A stretch of 64,000 bases of DNA from Rubripirellula sp. Its GTDB lineage: Bacteria; Planctomycetota; Planctomycetia; Pirellulales; Pirellulaceae. The position numbers were made by a program, and so were the translations under genes. This document shows positions 31,445 through 42,302 of the stretch, piece after piece. Location of the stretch: assembly GCA_012270385.1 (NCBI GenBank), contig JAAXIK010000486.1, positions 52,063 to 116,062 on the forward strand. Direction: 5' to 3'. The notes beneath the pieces were generated by a model. That model made no database searches. It was not told the DNA's origin and was given only the letters and a program-made list of their open reading frames with translations. The first letter of the stretch is position 1; each line of letters opens with the position of its first letter.

Positions 31445-31684
31445 GATTGAATCTGCTTTCCAGTATGGGTATCTATCTCAGGATATCGGTGTTGGTCTTT
31501 TTGCATCACCCACATTTTGGGTCAACAGGAGATCAGTTTCTTCACTCAAGTGCGGGTGCAGTATGGTGTGCTCAGAAAAGATCTATAGGATTTGTTCTCG
31601 CGACATCCTTCGAGGCTATTTCTACTGAGTGGCTTGCTTCGCCGTTGTTACGCAGTCTGCATGCTTTTCCCTAGAAAAGGAAGG

Positions 31685-33529
31685 CTAATTGACAGCGTGG
31701 TCGAGGAGCTTGCCGACATATTTTCCAATTCTGGGTGGTGGATTCTTAATGCTGCGAGGAAGCTGTTTGAGTTTTTCTTGATGCGATTGAGATAAGCGTA
31801 CATTCATATCGATTACATTCAGCGCGGCGATTGCCGAAAAATGACCATATTCTTCAACGTCTGCGAGTTCTAATAAACGCAATGTAGCCATCTCGATATG
31901 GGCTTTGTTTCCCGTTCGCAAAAGTCCTTCGCAGGCTGCAATCGCCACGCTTGGTGAAGGATCCCTGATAGCATTGATGAGTCTGACATTGTCTTGCGTA
32001 TTGAATTCGGATAGGGCTAGGCCACGAACCGCCCAGAATCGCTCGACGGAGTCCGCAGATCGCGTGAGTTTAATTAGATCCTCTGATTTCAATGTGCCAT
32101 CGAGGCTTTTGAAGGATAGTTCAATCCATCTTCTCATCTCTGATTCATGGTTTATTGCGTAAGATCTTGGGCTTGATTTGGAAGCGAGTCGATGCATTTC
32201 AGCTTCAGGTAGCACACCAAGATCCAGTGTGTCGAGCATCCAGTTTTTTACAGCGGTTCGCATCTCAGCTAATCGAACTTGGTGCTTCTCCGATTCCGCA
32301 AGATTTTGAACTTCATCAGGATCATGCCGCAGGTCAAACAGCTCTTCAACCGGTTTGGATTTCCAGAATTTTGCCTGTGCTTCATTGAGATTACCCGCAT
32401 CAAATTCTTGTTTCCAGATTCTTGTCGTAGGTGTTTGGAACATGTAGTCGACATGTTTGAGATAAGGTCTCTCAGGGTAGAAGTGTCGCATATAGACAAA
32501 CCGTCCATCAGTGCATGACCTCACCATATCAATACGCTCATCCATTCTGCCACGAAATCCAAAAATATATTTGGCTGGCTCCTCGATTTGATTCCCCGCA
32601 AAAGCTTTCCCCTGCATATTTCTAGGGATAGTTGCACCGGCCAAGTTCAAAGCTGTCGGGGCAAGATCCACGAAAGATGTCAGTCTCTTTGATTCAGCTC
32701 CCACTTCGTATTCCGGAGGAGCTAAGGATAAAAATCGCTCGGGTATATGAAGCAAAAGTGGAACGCTCAGACCCGAATTGAAAGGCCAACGTTTACTTCG
32801 TGGCATACCACTTCCATGGTCTCCGTAATAGAAAACGATTGTGGAGTCATCGAGGTTATCGGCGGCGAGTTCCGTAAGGATTTCACCCACCTGAGCGTCC
32901 ATCTCGCTTACTTTGTCGTAATATTGCGCCCAGTCTTTCCTCACCTCGGGAGTGTCAGGATGATAGGCTGGCAGAGGGGCGGCAGCTGGGTCATGCTTCC
33001 ATTGATGAGGTCGAGAGCGAATCTTGCTTTCGTGACTAACCGTGAGATTAAATACGGAAAAGAATGGGGTTTCGTCATTCGGGCGATTTCGCCAATGAGC
33101 ATTACGCCCACTTTCATTCCATCCACCTCCCTCACCATCAAAGTTGTAATCCGTTTTCGATCGGTTCGAGGTGTAATAACCTGATTCCCTGAGTAATTGA
33201 GGGTAGAGCTTCACTTGAGTAGGGATTTTTATTCCGCTACGCATGTGTTGACCACCAAGGCTAGTCGCATACATTCCCGAGATGATTGTGGTTCGTGCTG
33301 GGGCGCACACGGGAGCGTTAGACCAACAAGTCTTGTATCTCAATGATTTCTTCGCTAGCGCATCAATATTGGGAGTGTCTGCGTACCCATCGCCATAGCA
33401 TCCTAGTTCTGGGCCGTTATCTTCACTGGTGATCCATAGAATATTTGGTCTATCTTGGTCAGCCATTAAGGGTTGAAAAGAAGCCAAGAGGCAAAAGAAA
33501 ATAGCAGCACAATATCGCTTAGCCTGCAT
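31685..33529 (-). CDS. Sulfatase (arylsulfatase family) with C-terminal HEAT-like region
   Basis: RPNILWITSEDNGPELGCYGD; CAPARTTIISG formylglycine motif; signal peptide from Met at 33529. Confidence 0.93.
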   Translation of the reverse strand: MQAKRYCAAIFFCLLASFQPLMADQDRPNILWITSEDNGPELGCYGDGYADTPNIDALAKKSLRYKTCWSNAPVCAPARTTIISGMYATSLGGQHMRSGIKIPTQVKLYPQLLRESGYYTSNRSKTDYNFDGEGGGWNESGRNAHWRNRPNDETPFFSVFNLTVSHESKIRSRPHQWKHDPAAAPLPAYHPDTPEVRKDWAQYYDKVSEMDAQVGEILTELAADNLDDSTIVFYYGDHGSGMPRSKRWPFNSGLSVPLLLHIPERFLSLAPPEYEVGAESKRLTSFVDLAPTALNLAGATIPRNMQGKAFAGNQIEEPAKYIFGFRGRMDERIDMVRSCTDGRFVYMRHFYPERPYLKHVDYMFQTPTTRIWKQEFDAGNLNEAQAKFWKSKPVEELFDLRHDPDEVQNLAESEKHQVRLAEMRTAVKNWMLDTLDLGVLPEAEMHRLASKSSPRSYAINHESEMRRWIELSFKSLDGTLKSEDLIKLTRSADSVERFWAVRGLALSEFNTQDNVRLINAIRDPSPSVAIAACEGLLRTGNKAHIEMATLRLLELADVEEYGHFSAIAALNVIDMNVRLSQSHQEKLKQLPRSIKNPPPRIGKYVGKLLDHAVN

Positions 33530-33672
33530 CGAGTATCTCGTTGTTTGAGGTGGAATGTGAGAAGAAACCATGGTGAAAATCCGGATTTGGCTCAGTGATA
33601 GCCTATCCCAACGTGTCGGTGAACTGAGTCCTTACCTCACTGGGTGTCTGCGTTCCTTCATGATTCAGGTTT

Positions 33673-34050
33673 TCACGAGCGATGGAAATGCACGTGTTTC
33701 CACTCGCCATCAATTTTCTGCCAGACTCTAGTTTCTCGACTGGTTGTGGTCGTGCTAGTCGCATCGGCATCTGATTTCTGCGAGATTCTGATATATGCAA
33801 TCACGGCAACGTCACCCATGAGCCGAACATGTGGACAACTCAGAGTGGTGGTAACCCCCGCGTACGGTGATTGATTTTCGAGATCGAAATAGTGTTTATG
33901 GAAAGGCATCCCCTGAACCAGATAACCCTCTGCTTCCGGTTCAAAGGACGTAATGTCTTTCGCGCAAAGTCGGCAGTAGGTTTCCCAGTCACTCGCGACT
34001 ACGGATTGAATCAGATCCGAGGTGAGTTTGATGATATCCTGTTCAGTCAT
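33673..34050 (-). CDS. CaMKII association-domain/DUF4440-like protein (NTF2 fold)
   Basis: MTEQDIIKLTSDLIQSVVASDWETYCRLCAKDITSFEPEAEGYLVQGMPFHKHYFDL...ETRVWQKIDGEWKHVHFHRS. Confidence 0.82.
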   Translation of the reverse strand: MTEQDIIKLTSDLIQSVVASDWETYCRLCAKDITSFEPEAEGYLVQGMPFHKHYFDLENQSPYAGVTTTLSCPHVRLMGDVAVIAYIRISQKSDADATSTTTTSRETRVWQKIDGEWKHVHFHRS

Positions 34051-34108
34051 GATATTGTGTTCCTCATGCGGCAGTGAAGATTGGTGGGTTAGCTAAGGGA
34101 TTTCCCGG

Positions 34109-35011
34109 CTAATGCATGTAGCCCTGAGGTGGGAGTCTTTCTAACTTTCGTTCGTGTTTTTTCCAGAGACCCGTGCGTCCTACGGTTTTTCCAATCTGGT
34201 GCAGACCCAGATGAGAGTGTTCCTGTCGCAATAAATCAGCATCAGCTTGACTCATGGTCAAGATCAACTCAAAGTCTTCCCCATCTGACCATGCATGCTG
34301 GAATGCCGATCTACCGGATGTCTCTGATAGTGCCACGGCATCGGAATGAATGGGTATACATTCAGTTTCCAGTTCAGCCCCTACACCACTTGCTGCACAC
34401 AGACGATCAAGATCCAAGGATAGACCATCGCTGATATCAATTGCTGCTGTTACCGAAACGAGCGAACGTAACGTTTTAACAAGTGGGATCCTCGGTTTGG
34501 GCCGAAGGTGTCGCCCACTGATGCTACCACCTACGGGACCAGTGATCAGAATTGCGTCACCTTCTTTTGCTCCGCTACGCCGCCACAAATGATTCTCTTC
34601 AACCTCTCCGAGCATGCATACAGAGATAGCGAGGGGGCCTTCATAAGTGGAGATGTCTCCGCCGGCGATAGCGAGATTGTATTCCGCTGCAGCTTCGAGA
34701 ATGCCTTCATAGACATGTCCTGCAGTCTGAGTAGCATTGGTGCGTGGCAGCGTTAGGGTAACCAAGGCCGTTCGTGGATCTCCTCCCATCGCAGCGATAT
34801 CGCTCACATTGATCGCAACTGCTTTGTAACCGACATCCGCGAGATCATGTTTGGCAGAAATGAAATCTACGCCATCAATGATTTGGTCTGTGCAGGAAAG
34901 CTGTAATCGATCGGATCCACGAATTGCAGCCGCGTCATCACCGATTCCCAAATGGACTTGTGGAAGTGATCGACATCTGCCGCGGAGATAAGCGAGAAAC
35001 GAGAGTTCCAA
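34109..35011 (-). CDS. thiL: Thiamine-monophosphate kinase
   Basis: LELSFLAYLRGRCRSLPQVHLGIGDDAAAIRG; DVGYKAVAINVSDIAAMGGDP; DISDGLSLDLDRL. TTG start at 35011; longer ORF reaches 35110. Confidence 0.92.
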   Translation of the reverse strand: MELSFLAYLRGRCRSLPQVHLGIGDDAAAIRGSDRLQLSCTDQIIDGVDFISAKHDLADVGYKAVAINVSDIAAMGGDPRTALVTLTLPRTNATQTAGHVYEGILEAAAEYNLAIAGGDISTYEGPLAISVCMLGEVEENHLWRRSGAKEGDAILITGPVGGSISGRHLRPKPRIPLVKTLRSLVSVTAAIDISDGLSLDLDRLCAASGVGAELETECIPIHSDAVALSETSGRSAFQHAWSDGEDFELILTMSQADADLLRQEHSHLGLHQIGKTVGRTGLWKKHERKLERLPPQGYMH

Positions 35012-35326
35012 GGTAGCACTTTTATTTTGAGGGATACTGCTAAAAGTTGTGAGTCTGCAAGTTGGAAAATATTGCTGGATATTCTCTGTCGAAACCAGAA
35101 AGCTTGGCATAGCTTCCTGGGATCATAGGACAGTCTTCTTTTTGAGCAAATGGGATAGGGACGTTTGCATTTTCAGTTCCCGAAGTGAGCCATTCAATGG
35201 GTTTGGGCCACTGTGGAACGACTTTTTGCATTAGACTATCCCAACCGAGATTAAATCCTGATTGGATTCTCTCTTTTTCATCCGTAGTTTGTATCTCCCA
35301 ATTTCTTATTCTTTGCGAGTTCACAT

Positions 35327-36796
35327 ATGTCAAGTGATGTCCTATCCCAAAGCGATGTGCAGATTCAGCATACCGAGTGCTTTATCAATGGTGAGTGGGT
35401 TCCAGCTCAAAGTGGCAAGACGTTTGCGACTGTTAATCCGGCTACCGAAGAAGAGATTGCGCAAATTGCTGAAGGTGATGCAGAAGATGTGAATCTTGCT
35501 GCAATCGCTGCCCGAAAGGCCTTTGATGAAGGACCTTGGTCCAAGATGGATGCGAGGGACCGAGGGCGTCTGATCTATCTATTGGCAGATCGGATGGAGC
35601 AGGAAATCGAATCATTGGCCGCCTTGGAGACTCTGGATAACGGAAAGCCCTATCAAGATAGCCTGACGGTAGATCTGCCACTTGCAATCGATTGTTTGCG
35701 ATATTACGCCGGCTATGCGGATAAGATCCACGGAAAAACAATCCCCATCCGAGGAAACCACTTTTGCTACACACGGCAGGAGGCCGTCGGGGTCGCTGGA
35801 CAGATCATTCCTTGGAATTTCCCAATTTTAATGGTCGCTTGGAAATGGGGACCCGCACTCGCGGCAGGTTGCACAGTAGTGATGAAGCCAGCTGAGCAGA
35901 CACCTCTTACCTGTTTGAGGCTGGCTCAGTTAGCGAAGGAGGTGGGGATTCCAGATGGTGTAATCAACATCGTGCCAGGTTTCGGTCCGACTGCAGGAGC
36001 TGCCGTCGTAAAGCATCCAATGATTGATAAAGTTGCATTCACTGGGGAGCACCGGACAGCACAGGTCATTACCAGGGAGTCGGCAGATACCTTGCAGCGC
36101 CTTACTTTTGAACTTGGGGGCAAAAGTCCCAATGTGATTTTTGATGATGCAGATCTTGATGCCGCAGTGCAGGGAGCGTACGTAGGTTTATTCTTAAATC
36201 AGGGTCAATGTTGTTGTGCGGGTAGTCGCGTTTTTGTGCACAAGTCAAGACATGCAGAATTCATCGAAAAACTGCAGAAACTCACCCTACAGAGGAAAGT
36301 CGGCGATCCGTTTGCAGCGGATACGCAACAGGGTCCTCAGGTTGACCGGTCCCAGTACGATAAGATCATGTCATACATCGAAAAAGGTAAGGAGCAAGGT
36401 GCCACCTGCTTGACCGGTGGAGAACGAGTTGGCGAGAAAGGATATTTCATTGCCCCGACGATCTTCGATGGCGTGAATGACGATATGGCGATCGCACAAG
36501 ATGAAATCTTCGGGCCTGTACTTAGTGTTCTGACCTTTGAAGACAAAGAGGAAATCATCCAACGCGCAAACAATACGTTCTATGGTCTTGCAGCAGCGGT
36601 GTGGACTCGTGATGTTGCATTAGCTCACGAATTTGCCACTCGGGTGAGAGCAGGTACCGTTTGGGTTAACTGCTATGACGTTTTTGACGCTGCAGCACCT
36701 TTTGGTGGTTTCAAAATGAGCGGGCACGGTCGAGAACTAGGAGAAGAAGGTTTGCGTGCTTATACAGAGAATAAGACGGTTACGATCGCTCTGTAG
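35327..36796 (+). CDS. NAD-dependent aldehyde dehydrogenase family protein
   Basis: [77 protein letters not shown]. Confidence 0.94.
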   Translation: MSSDVLSQSDVQIQHTECFINGEWVPAQSGKTFATVNPATEEEIAQIAEGDAEDVNLAAIAARKAFDEGPWSKMDARDRGRLIYLLADRMEQEIESLAALETLDNGKPYQDSLTVDLPLAIDCLRYYAGYADKIHGKTIPIRGNHFCYTRQEAVGVAGQIIPWNFPILMVAWKWGPALAAGCTVVMKPAEQTPLTCLRLAQLAKEVGIPDGVINIVPGFGPTAGAAVVKHPMIDKVAFTGEHRTAQVITRESADTLQRLTFELGGKSPNVIFDDADLDAAVQGAYVGLFLNQGQCCCAGSRVFVHKSRHAEFIEKLQKLTLQRKVGDPFAADTQQGPQVDRSQYDKIMSYIEKGKEQGATCLTGGERVGEKGYFIAPTIFDGVNDDMAIAQDEIFGPVLSVLTFEDKEEIIQRANNTFYGLAAAVWTRDVALAHEFATRVRAGTVWVNCYDVFDAAAPFGGFKMSGHGRELGEEGLRAYTENKTVTIAL

Positions 36797-36823
36797 TTTG
36801 AGGTCATCGCGAGCGTATTTCCT

Positions 36824-36853
36824 CTCTCCATCATCTGGCAAAATGGTGGAGAG
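36824..36853 (+). promoter_or_regulatory. Hairpin occluding the ribosome-binding site of the DUF58 gene
   Basis: CTCTCCATCAT-CTGGCAAA-ATGGTGGAGAG; GGAGAG (36848-36853) sits 5 nt before ATG 36859. Confidence 0.5.
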
Positions 36854-36858
36854 TTGAC

Positions 36859-38310
36859 ATGGAATTGGGTACTGCCATGGAAGAGATGATACAGCAGATC
36901 TTCAGTGGGTCGTTGCGTTGGCAAGTGCAGCTGCCTTGGTTGTTATTTGCATTTCTCTCCGCGCCGGTAGTGTTCGTAGCCTGGAGATTAAGGATTTTCC
37001 CAACTTGGGGGTGGGTTGGTTTAATCGGTCTTTCTTTGGCCGTTTGCCTTCTTGCAATCGTCATCCCGTCCGCCTTTGTGATCGCAGTCCTCATTGATCT
37101 AATTTTATTCGTCTTAGCTGCAACCGATTTAGTGTGGGTTTATCTACTTACTCGAAAAGGTATCAGCGTCGCTCGCACCATCCCAAGAACATGCTCCCTG
37201 GGAATTCCCTTTGTGAGCGAAATACAGATCGAAAATCGGACGCCAAGGGCACTCAAAGGTCAGGTGAGGGATGATTTACCTGATGATTTCGATTCTGATC
37301 CGGGATTTCATCATTTAGCTCTACCTACACTGGGGCAAGCTAGATTCCAGAGAAGATTGACACCCAAGCGACGCGGGATGTTTCAATTGAGTCGGGTAGA
37401 TATTTGTCTGCGCAGTCCGATGCGTCTCTGGAACCGCTATTTAACTCTGGAGTGCCAGAATGTTGTTAATGTCTACCCAAATTTAAAACAGCTTTCAGAT
37501 TATGCACTTCTTGCGAAGACAGATCGGCTAAGCCTTATTGGTGTCCGAAAGAAACGAAAGGTCGGGCAAGACAACGAGTTTGAGCGATTGCGGGAATACA
37601 CGCGGGATGATAATTACCGTCACATTGACTGGCGCAGCACTGCCAGGAGAGGCAGGCTTACTGTCAAGCAATACCAAAGCGAACAGAGTCAGCGGATTGT
37701 GTTTCTTTTAGATTGTGGTCGGATGATGGTCAATGAACGCGATGGCATGTCATTGCTTGATCACGCTTTCAATTCCATTCTTATGATGGCTCATGTAGCT
37801 CTTGCCCAAGGTGACGCTGTCGGTCTATTGTGCTTTTCCGATCGAATCCATAGCTACATTCCTCCCAAATCTGGGAAGAGCCAGATGAATCGATTGATTC
37901 ACGCCGGTTTTGATAGATTCCCTAATCTTGTGGAATCGCGATTCGATCAGGCATTCTTGTATCTCGCTAATCATTGCAAACGTCGATCGATGGTAGTATT
38001 GGCTACGAATGTTATAGATGACGTGAATGCGGACGCCGTGGTTGATCACCTCTCAAACCTTCGGGGGCCCCATCTACCAGTTGGCGTGATGATGCGTGAT
38101 AGAAATATCTTTGATGCGATTGAGGACCAGCCAACGGAGGGTGAGGACGTCTACAAGGCAGCGGCAGCTGCCGATGTTTTACTGTGGAGGGACCAAGTTC
38201 TTAAGGACCTCCGTCATCGAGGAGTCCTCGTGGTAGATGCGTTCCCTGATGAATTATCTGCTCCCCTCGTGAATCAATATTTAGAGATCAAAGCAAAGCA
38301 CTTACTTTGA
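36859..38310 (+). CDS. DUF58 domain-containing membrane protein
   Basis: Two N-terminal TM segments; EFERLREYTRDDNYRHIDWRSTARRGRLTVKQYQSEQSQRIVFLLDCGRMM. Confidence 0.9.
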   Translation: MELGTAMEEMIQQIFSGSLRWQVQLPWLLFAFLSAPVVFVAWRLRIFPTWGWVGLIGLSLAVCLLAIVIPSAFVIAVLIDLILFVLAATDLVWVYLLTRKGISVARTIPRTCSLGIPFVSEIQIENRTPRALKGQVRDDLPDDFDSDPGFHHLALPTLGQARFQRRLTPKRRGMFQLSRVDICLRSPMRLWNRYLTLECQNVVNVYPNLKQLSDYALLAKTDRLSLIGVRKKRKVGQDNEFERLREYTRDDNYRHIDWRSTARRGRLTVKQYQSEQSQRIVFLLDCGRMMVNERDGMSLLDHAFNSILMMAHVALAQGDAVGLLCFSDRIHSYIPPKSGKSQMNRLIHAGFDRFPNLVESRFDQAFLYLANHCKRRSMVVLATNVIDDVNADAVVDHLSNLRGPHLPVGVMMRDRNIFDAIEDQPTEGEDVYKAAAAADVLLWRDQVLKDLRHRGVLVVDAFPDELSAPLVNQYLEIKAKHLL

Positions 38311-38326
38311 GGGAGTCTTAGAGGCT

Positions 38327-39334
38327 TCACCAATGGATTAGGGCCGTGCCCCAAGCCAATCCGGCGCCAAACCCGCATAGCAAGATTTGGTCTCCGTCTT
38401 TGATTTGATTGGACTGAACCGCTTCATCTAATGCGAGAGGAATACTTGCTCCAGATGTATTGCCATAGCGATCCAAATTGACAAACACTTTGTCGCGGGC
38501 GACATCCAGATCCGAAACTGCAGAGTCAATAATTCTTTGATTCGCTTGGTGAAGGATGACGAGATCCAAGTCATTCGCTTCGACATTTGCTCGATGCAGT
38601 ACTTGTTTAGCACTTTCATCTACTACACGCACTGCCCACTTGAATACGTTGCGGCCATCCATCAGCAGGTACTGTTGTCCGTCCATATATCGTTCCGGGG
38701 TCAAAGGCGAACGAGTGCCTCCCGAGGGAATGCAGAGCATTTCTCCTCCGCATCCTTCACTCCCCAATTGATAAGCGGCGATACCCTTTTTGTCTGAATC
38801 CGCTTGCAGAATGACTGCCCCTGCTGCATCACCGAATAAAGGGTATGTCTTCTTATCTTCTGGATTAATGGTTCGGCTCATCACATCCGCACCAATGATC
38901 AAAGCGCATTTACTGTTGCCGGTTGCAACGAATTGAGCACCTGTCACTAGGCCGTACATAAAGCCTGCACAAGCCGCGTTAATATCCATCGCTGGAGCGA
39001 CGGCTCCAAGTCGTCTTTGGAGGTGGCAAGCCGTTGAAGGGGTGGGATGATCGGGGGTAATTGTTGCAACTAGGATGAGATCAATGTCTGCCGCGGTGAT
39101 TCCCGCCTTTTCCATGCACCGTTGTGCGGCTTGGAAACACAGGTCGCTGGTTGCCTCATCCTCTGCTGCTCTGCGGCGTTCACGAATACCGGTTCGACGA
39201 ACAATCCACTCGCTATCACAACCTAATTCTGCAAGATCCTCATTGGTCACGATTTCTTGTGGAACGTAAGATCCTGTCGCTGTAATTCTCACTCCTGAGA
39301 TTTGGCCAATACGACCGCGACTTCCTTCCAGCAT
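38327..39334 (-). CDS. fabH: 3-oxoacyl-ACP synthase III
   Basis: ATGSYVPQEIVTNEDL, DINAACAGFMYGL (Cys), LHQANQRIID, NTSGASIPLAL. Confidence 0.95.
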   Translation of the reverse strand: MLEGSRGRIGQISGVRITATGSYVPQEIVTNEDLAELGCDSEWIVRRTGIRERRRAAEDEATSDLCFQAAQRCMEKAGITAADIDLILVATITPDHPTPSTACHLQRRLGAVAPAMDINAACAGFMYGLVTGAQFVATGNSKCALIIGADVMSRTINPEDKKTYPLFGDAAGAVILQADSDKKGIAAYQLGSEGCGGEMLCIPSGGTRSPLTPERYMDGQQYLLMDGRNVFKWAVRVVDESAKQVLHRANVEANDLDLVILHQANQRIIDSAVSDLDVARDKVFVNLDRYGNTSGASIPLALDEAVQSNQIKDGDQILLCGFGAGLAWGTALIHW

Positions 39335-39802
39335 TAGCGAGTTGTCCTAATCGGTGAGCGTCGTTAGGTCTGGTCCCGTCAATCGGATACAGATAGACCC
39401 AAGGCATAATCAGTGTTATTTTGGTCTAAAGCGGCAGCTTTTTTGTAAGGATTACTCCGCTGCCCATAGTATAGCCAGTGCATAGATTCCATGTTAGATC
39501 CTATCAATATTGGAATTTCGCGGTCAAGGAAGAATATCTTCCTAAGCTGCTGCTCTTATCTATGTGGATACAGGGATGTTTACTCTTCGGTTGGTGATTG
39601 AGGATCTGTTTCTCCGGCGTATCGTTGCAAAACACGGGCTAACGTTGGTGCTTGGGCAGTGTTCGTCAAATTTACGGCAGCGTGCAGCAGTTATCCTTCT
39701 TGGATCTGAACTTGATGTAGTTGTTCTCGAGTCGTCGATGAGAATGCGACTCTTTGCTAACCATTCAAAAAATGGGCACTGAAAGCGACTTGGTGTGGAC
39801 GG

Positions 39803-41026
39803 ATGCGATTCTTTTCTAATCATCGAAAAATAGCGATCTTATTCGCACTCATCCTGCTTTCGTTAATAGCGATGAAAAGCAAGTATCCAGTTTCTAATCC
39901 TTCATGGGTGTGGCGTCGTGCAGAACACCGTTCCGCAGATTTAACCCCGCTAGAAAACTGGTTTCAAGTCAGCGGACCATCGATGGCTCCCACTCTGTAC
40001 GGTGAATGTAATCAGTGGTCTTGCAGGAAATGTGGTTGGGAAAATCGGTTTTTTCTTTACCAACAGAGAGAGGATCTGACTCCCATGATCCCTTGTGCTT
40101 CTTGTTTCGCTTCATCAACTCAAGTTGATGAAATCAAGAACTACTCCGGTGATCAAGTCCGAGTTTCCCGAATACAAGAATCAGCATATCAAGAGTTGCG
40201 ACGAGGGGTTCTTGTTGCGATCAATCGTGAGGGCACAATGCATTTGAAGAGGATCGTAGGATTGCCGGGCGACAGAATCGATCTCTCTAAATTTCATCTG
40301 AATGTAAACTCCAACCGCATTGAAGATCTTCTGCGTGATGTGGATGCTCTTCTGCCTAGTCCGTGGTTCCTTGTTGATAAAGATAGCCAGGCTCGTGTTA
40401 GCCGATGGGTTAGTTGTGATTTGGATCATTCCAATAACAAGGGTTGGGTGCGTACTCATGACGGTGTCTGGGAATTCTCGGGTGAGAAATCCACTTGGCT
40501 CCGGTTTTCTCCTGGCCTCGGTGATCCTCGCAACATTGAAACTCCCATATGGGATCAATTCCATTGCAACGTTGGCGTTGAACGAAAGTTGTTTTCGGTT
40601 GATCGTCTGCGTTTATCTGGCACTTCTTTCAGTTCATGTCCGATGAGTATTTTTTTCTGGACCAAGGAAGGAATAAAGAAAATTACTCAGCAACCCACAG
40701 CCTCAGAGTCATTCTCTGTTTCGTGCTATGAAGCGGATTACGTACCAGAGAAGGAGGCGGCTTCGCTTCCTGTTGATGCCAAGCATCCTATCGCCATCCA
40801 TGCGGGGTGCGGTGGCGCGAGGATCAGTGGACTTGAGATCGAAAGGTCACTGGAGTACAGGATTCGCCCTCACGACAACCTCAATCAATTCCCTATCCTT
40901 CTGAAGCCTGATCAATACTATGTTCTTGGAGATAACATTCCCCTATCCGTAGACTCCAGAAACTGGGGGCCGATCTCAAAAGAGATGGTGGTCGGTGAGA
41001 TCAAGTACGTGCAACGGGGGAAATAG
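39803..41026 (+). CDS. Signal peptidase I (S26 family) with Cys-rich insert
   Basis: VSGPSMAPTL (Ser), GTMHLKRIVGLPGDRIDL (Lys), YYVLGDNIPLSVDSRNWGPI; N-terminal TM. Confidence 0.88.
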   Translation: MRFFSNHRKIAILFALILLSLIAMKSKYPVSNPSWVWRRAEHRSADLTPLENWFQVSGPSMAPTLYGECNQWSCRKCGWENRFFLYQQREDLTPMIPCASCFASSTQVDEIKNYSGDQVRVSRIQESAYQELRRGVLVAINREGTMHLKRIVGLPGDRIDLSKFHLNVNSNRIEDLLRDVDALLPSPWFLVDKDSQARVSRWVSCDLDHSNNKGWVRTHDGVWEFSGEKSTWLRFSPGLGDPRNIETPIWDQFHCNVGVERKLFSVDRLRLSGTSFSSCPMSIFFWTKEGIKKITQQPTASESFSVSCYEADYVPEKEAASLPVDAKHPIAIHAGCGGARISGLEIERSLEYRIRPHDNLNQFPILLKPDQYYVLGDNIPLSVDSRNWGPISKEMVVGEIKYVQRGK

Positions 41027-41109
41027 CTGGCTGGGAAACAATGATTAATGTCACTTGCCTTGAATCCACAAATGATCACATGAGTTCAGGATAGTCACTG
41101 TGATTGGAT

Positions 41110-42234
41110 TCAGCTTTTTGTCAAAGATGTCATGTATTCGACAAGGTCGATTAGACCTTTTTGATCAAAGGAGTGATGAAGATTCTCGGGCATGATCGAC
41201 TTGTCAGATTTTTTAACAACATCCACTTCTGTTTTAGGAATGCGTCTGTCCACAGCATCAGCAGTTCGTATCACGATGACTTGATCTGTCTCCGACACCT
41301 TTAACCCAGAGATGACTTGTCCATCGAGTGTGCGGACGGAGAAATTTTCGTAGTTCTGGCTAATGCCAGCGCTCGGGTCCAATATGGCTTGGTACATGGC
41401 GTCACGAGATAGTTTACTGCCAATTTCTGAGAGATCTGGCCCCACATTTTTTCCCAATTGATTGACGATATGACAGTTAGAGCAGGTCGCTTTGCCCTCA
41501 AACAGTTCTTTTCCGGCCCCGATGTTTCCTTTTAGTGAAGCAAGTTGGTCAATGGGCGGAAGGGGAGCTGAATCCTTCATCTGGGGTTGGGGTAAGAGTC
41601 TCTTCGCTCTCTCTTGTATTTTTACATCATTGGATCTCGCTAACATCCCGCCAGCGAGTAGCCGCATGTCGGCAGGTAGTGTTTGTTCCATCGCCAGTTT
41701 GAGAACTGAATTCTGCCCAACGCCATTTTTAGCGAGGCCAACAATCGCCTGTTGACGAACCTCGAACGAAATCTGAGTATTGGTGATGGTTTGCAGTAGC
41801 AGAGTTCTGGAAGCGTCATTTCCCAGAATCCCTAAGATGCGACAGCTGTTTTTTGCTGTTACGGAATCTTCTGATCGAAGTAAGTTGGATAAGTACGTTT
41901 TTCCATTAGGTTTGCTGAGAAGTAATTCGGCGGCTTGGGTCTTCAGGTTATCCGAATTAGACTTCCGAATCATTCCTAAAAGCTCATCCTCTCTACCGGC
42001 TAACTTAAATTTCTTGACGAGTGTCAGGTATTCTTGTGTTCCCACCACCCTGTCGAGGTGACGATTCAAGGCAGCCATGGCATGCACATCTCCTTCAAGG
42101 TCATGATCATCAATTCTTTCGAGAGCTCGTACAATGATTGCATCGTTGCGAGCTCTGAGAGCATCATCTGCGTTACCGGAGATGTAGAAAGAAGACAGGA
42201 GGACAAACAAAATCATTAAGGTTTTGGATGGCAT
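41110..42234 (-). CDS. HEAT-like repeat plus PVC-type c-heme (CxxCH) secreted protein
   Basis: Signal peptide MPSKTLMILFVLLSSFYISGNA; CSNCHIVNQLGKNVGPDLSEIG; SIMPENLHHSFDQKGLIDLVEYM. Confidence 0.85.
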   Translation of the reverse strand: MPSKTLMILFVLLSSFYISGNADDALRARNDAIIVRALERIDDHDLEGDVHAMAALNRHLDRVVGTQEYLTLVKKFKLAGREDELLGMIRKSNSDNLKTQAAELLLSKPNGKTYLSNLLRSEDSVTAKNSCRILGILGNDASRTLLLQTITNTQISFEVRQQAIVGLAKNGVGQNSVLKLAMEQTLPADMRLLAGGMLARSNDVKIQERAKRLLPQPQMKDSAPLPPIDQLASLKGNIGAGKELFEGKATCSNCHIVNQLGKNVGPDLSEIGSKLSRDAMYQAILDPSAGISQNYENFSVRTLDGQVISGLKVSETDQVIVIRTADAVDRRIPKTEVDVVKKSDKSIMPENLHHSFDQKGLIDLVEYMTSLTKS

Positions 42235-42302
42235 CGTTTATGGATTTAGTTTCGGGTTGAGTGGGCGATACTTCGAAAAATCAATGCAGAGGGTGTGAGG
42301 CT

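Noticed and set aside
35040-35333. 97-aa minus-strand ORF between thiL and aldehyde dehydrogenase
   Set aside because: Overlaps the dehydrogenase start and a plus-strand ORF; no recognisable motif. Probably chance.
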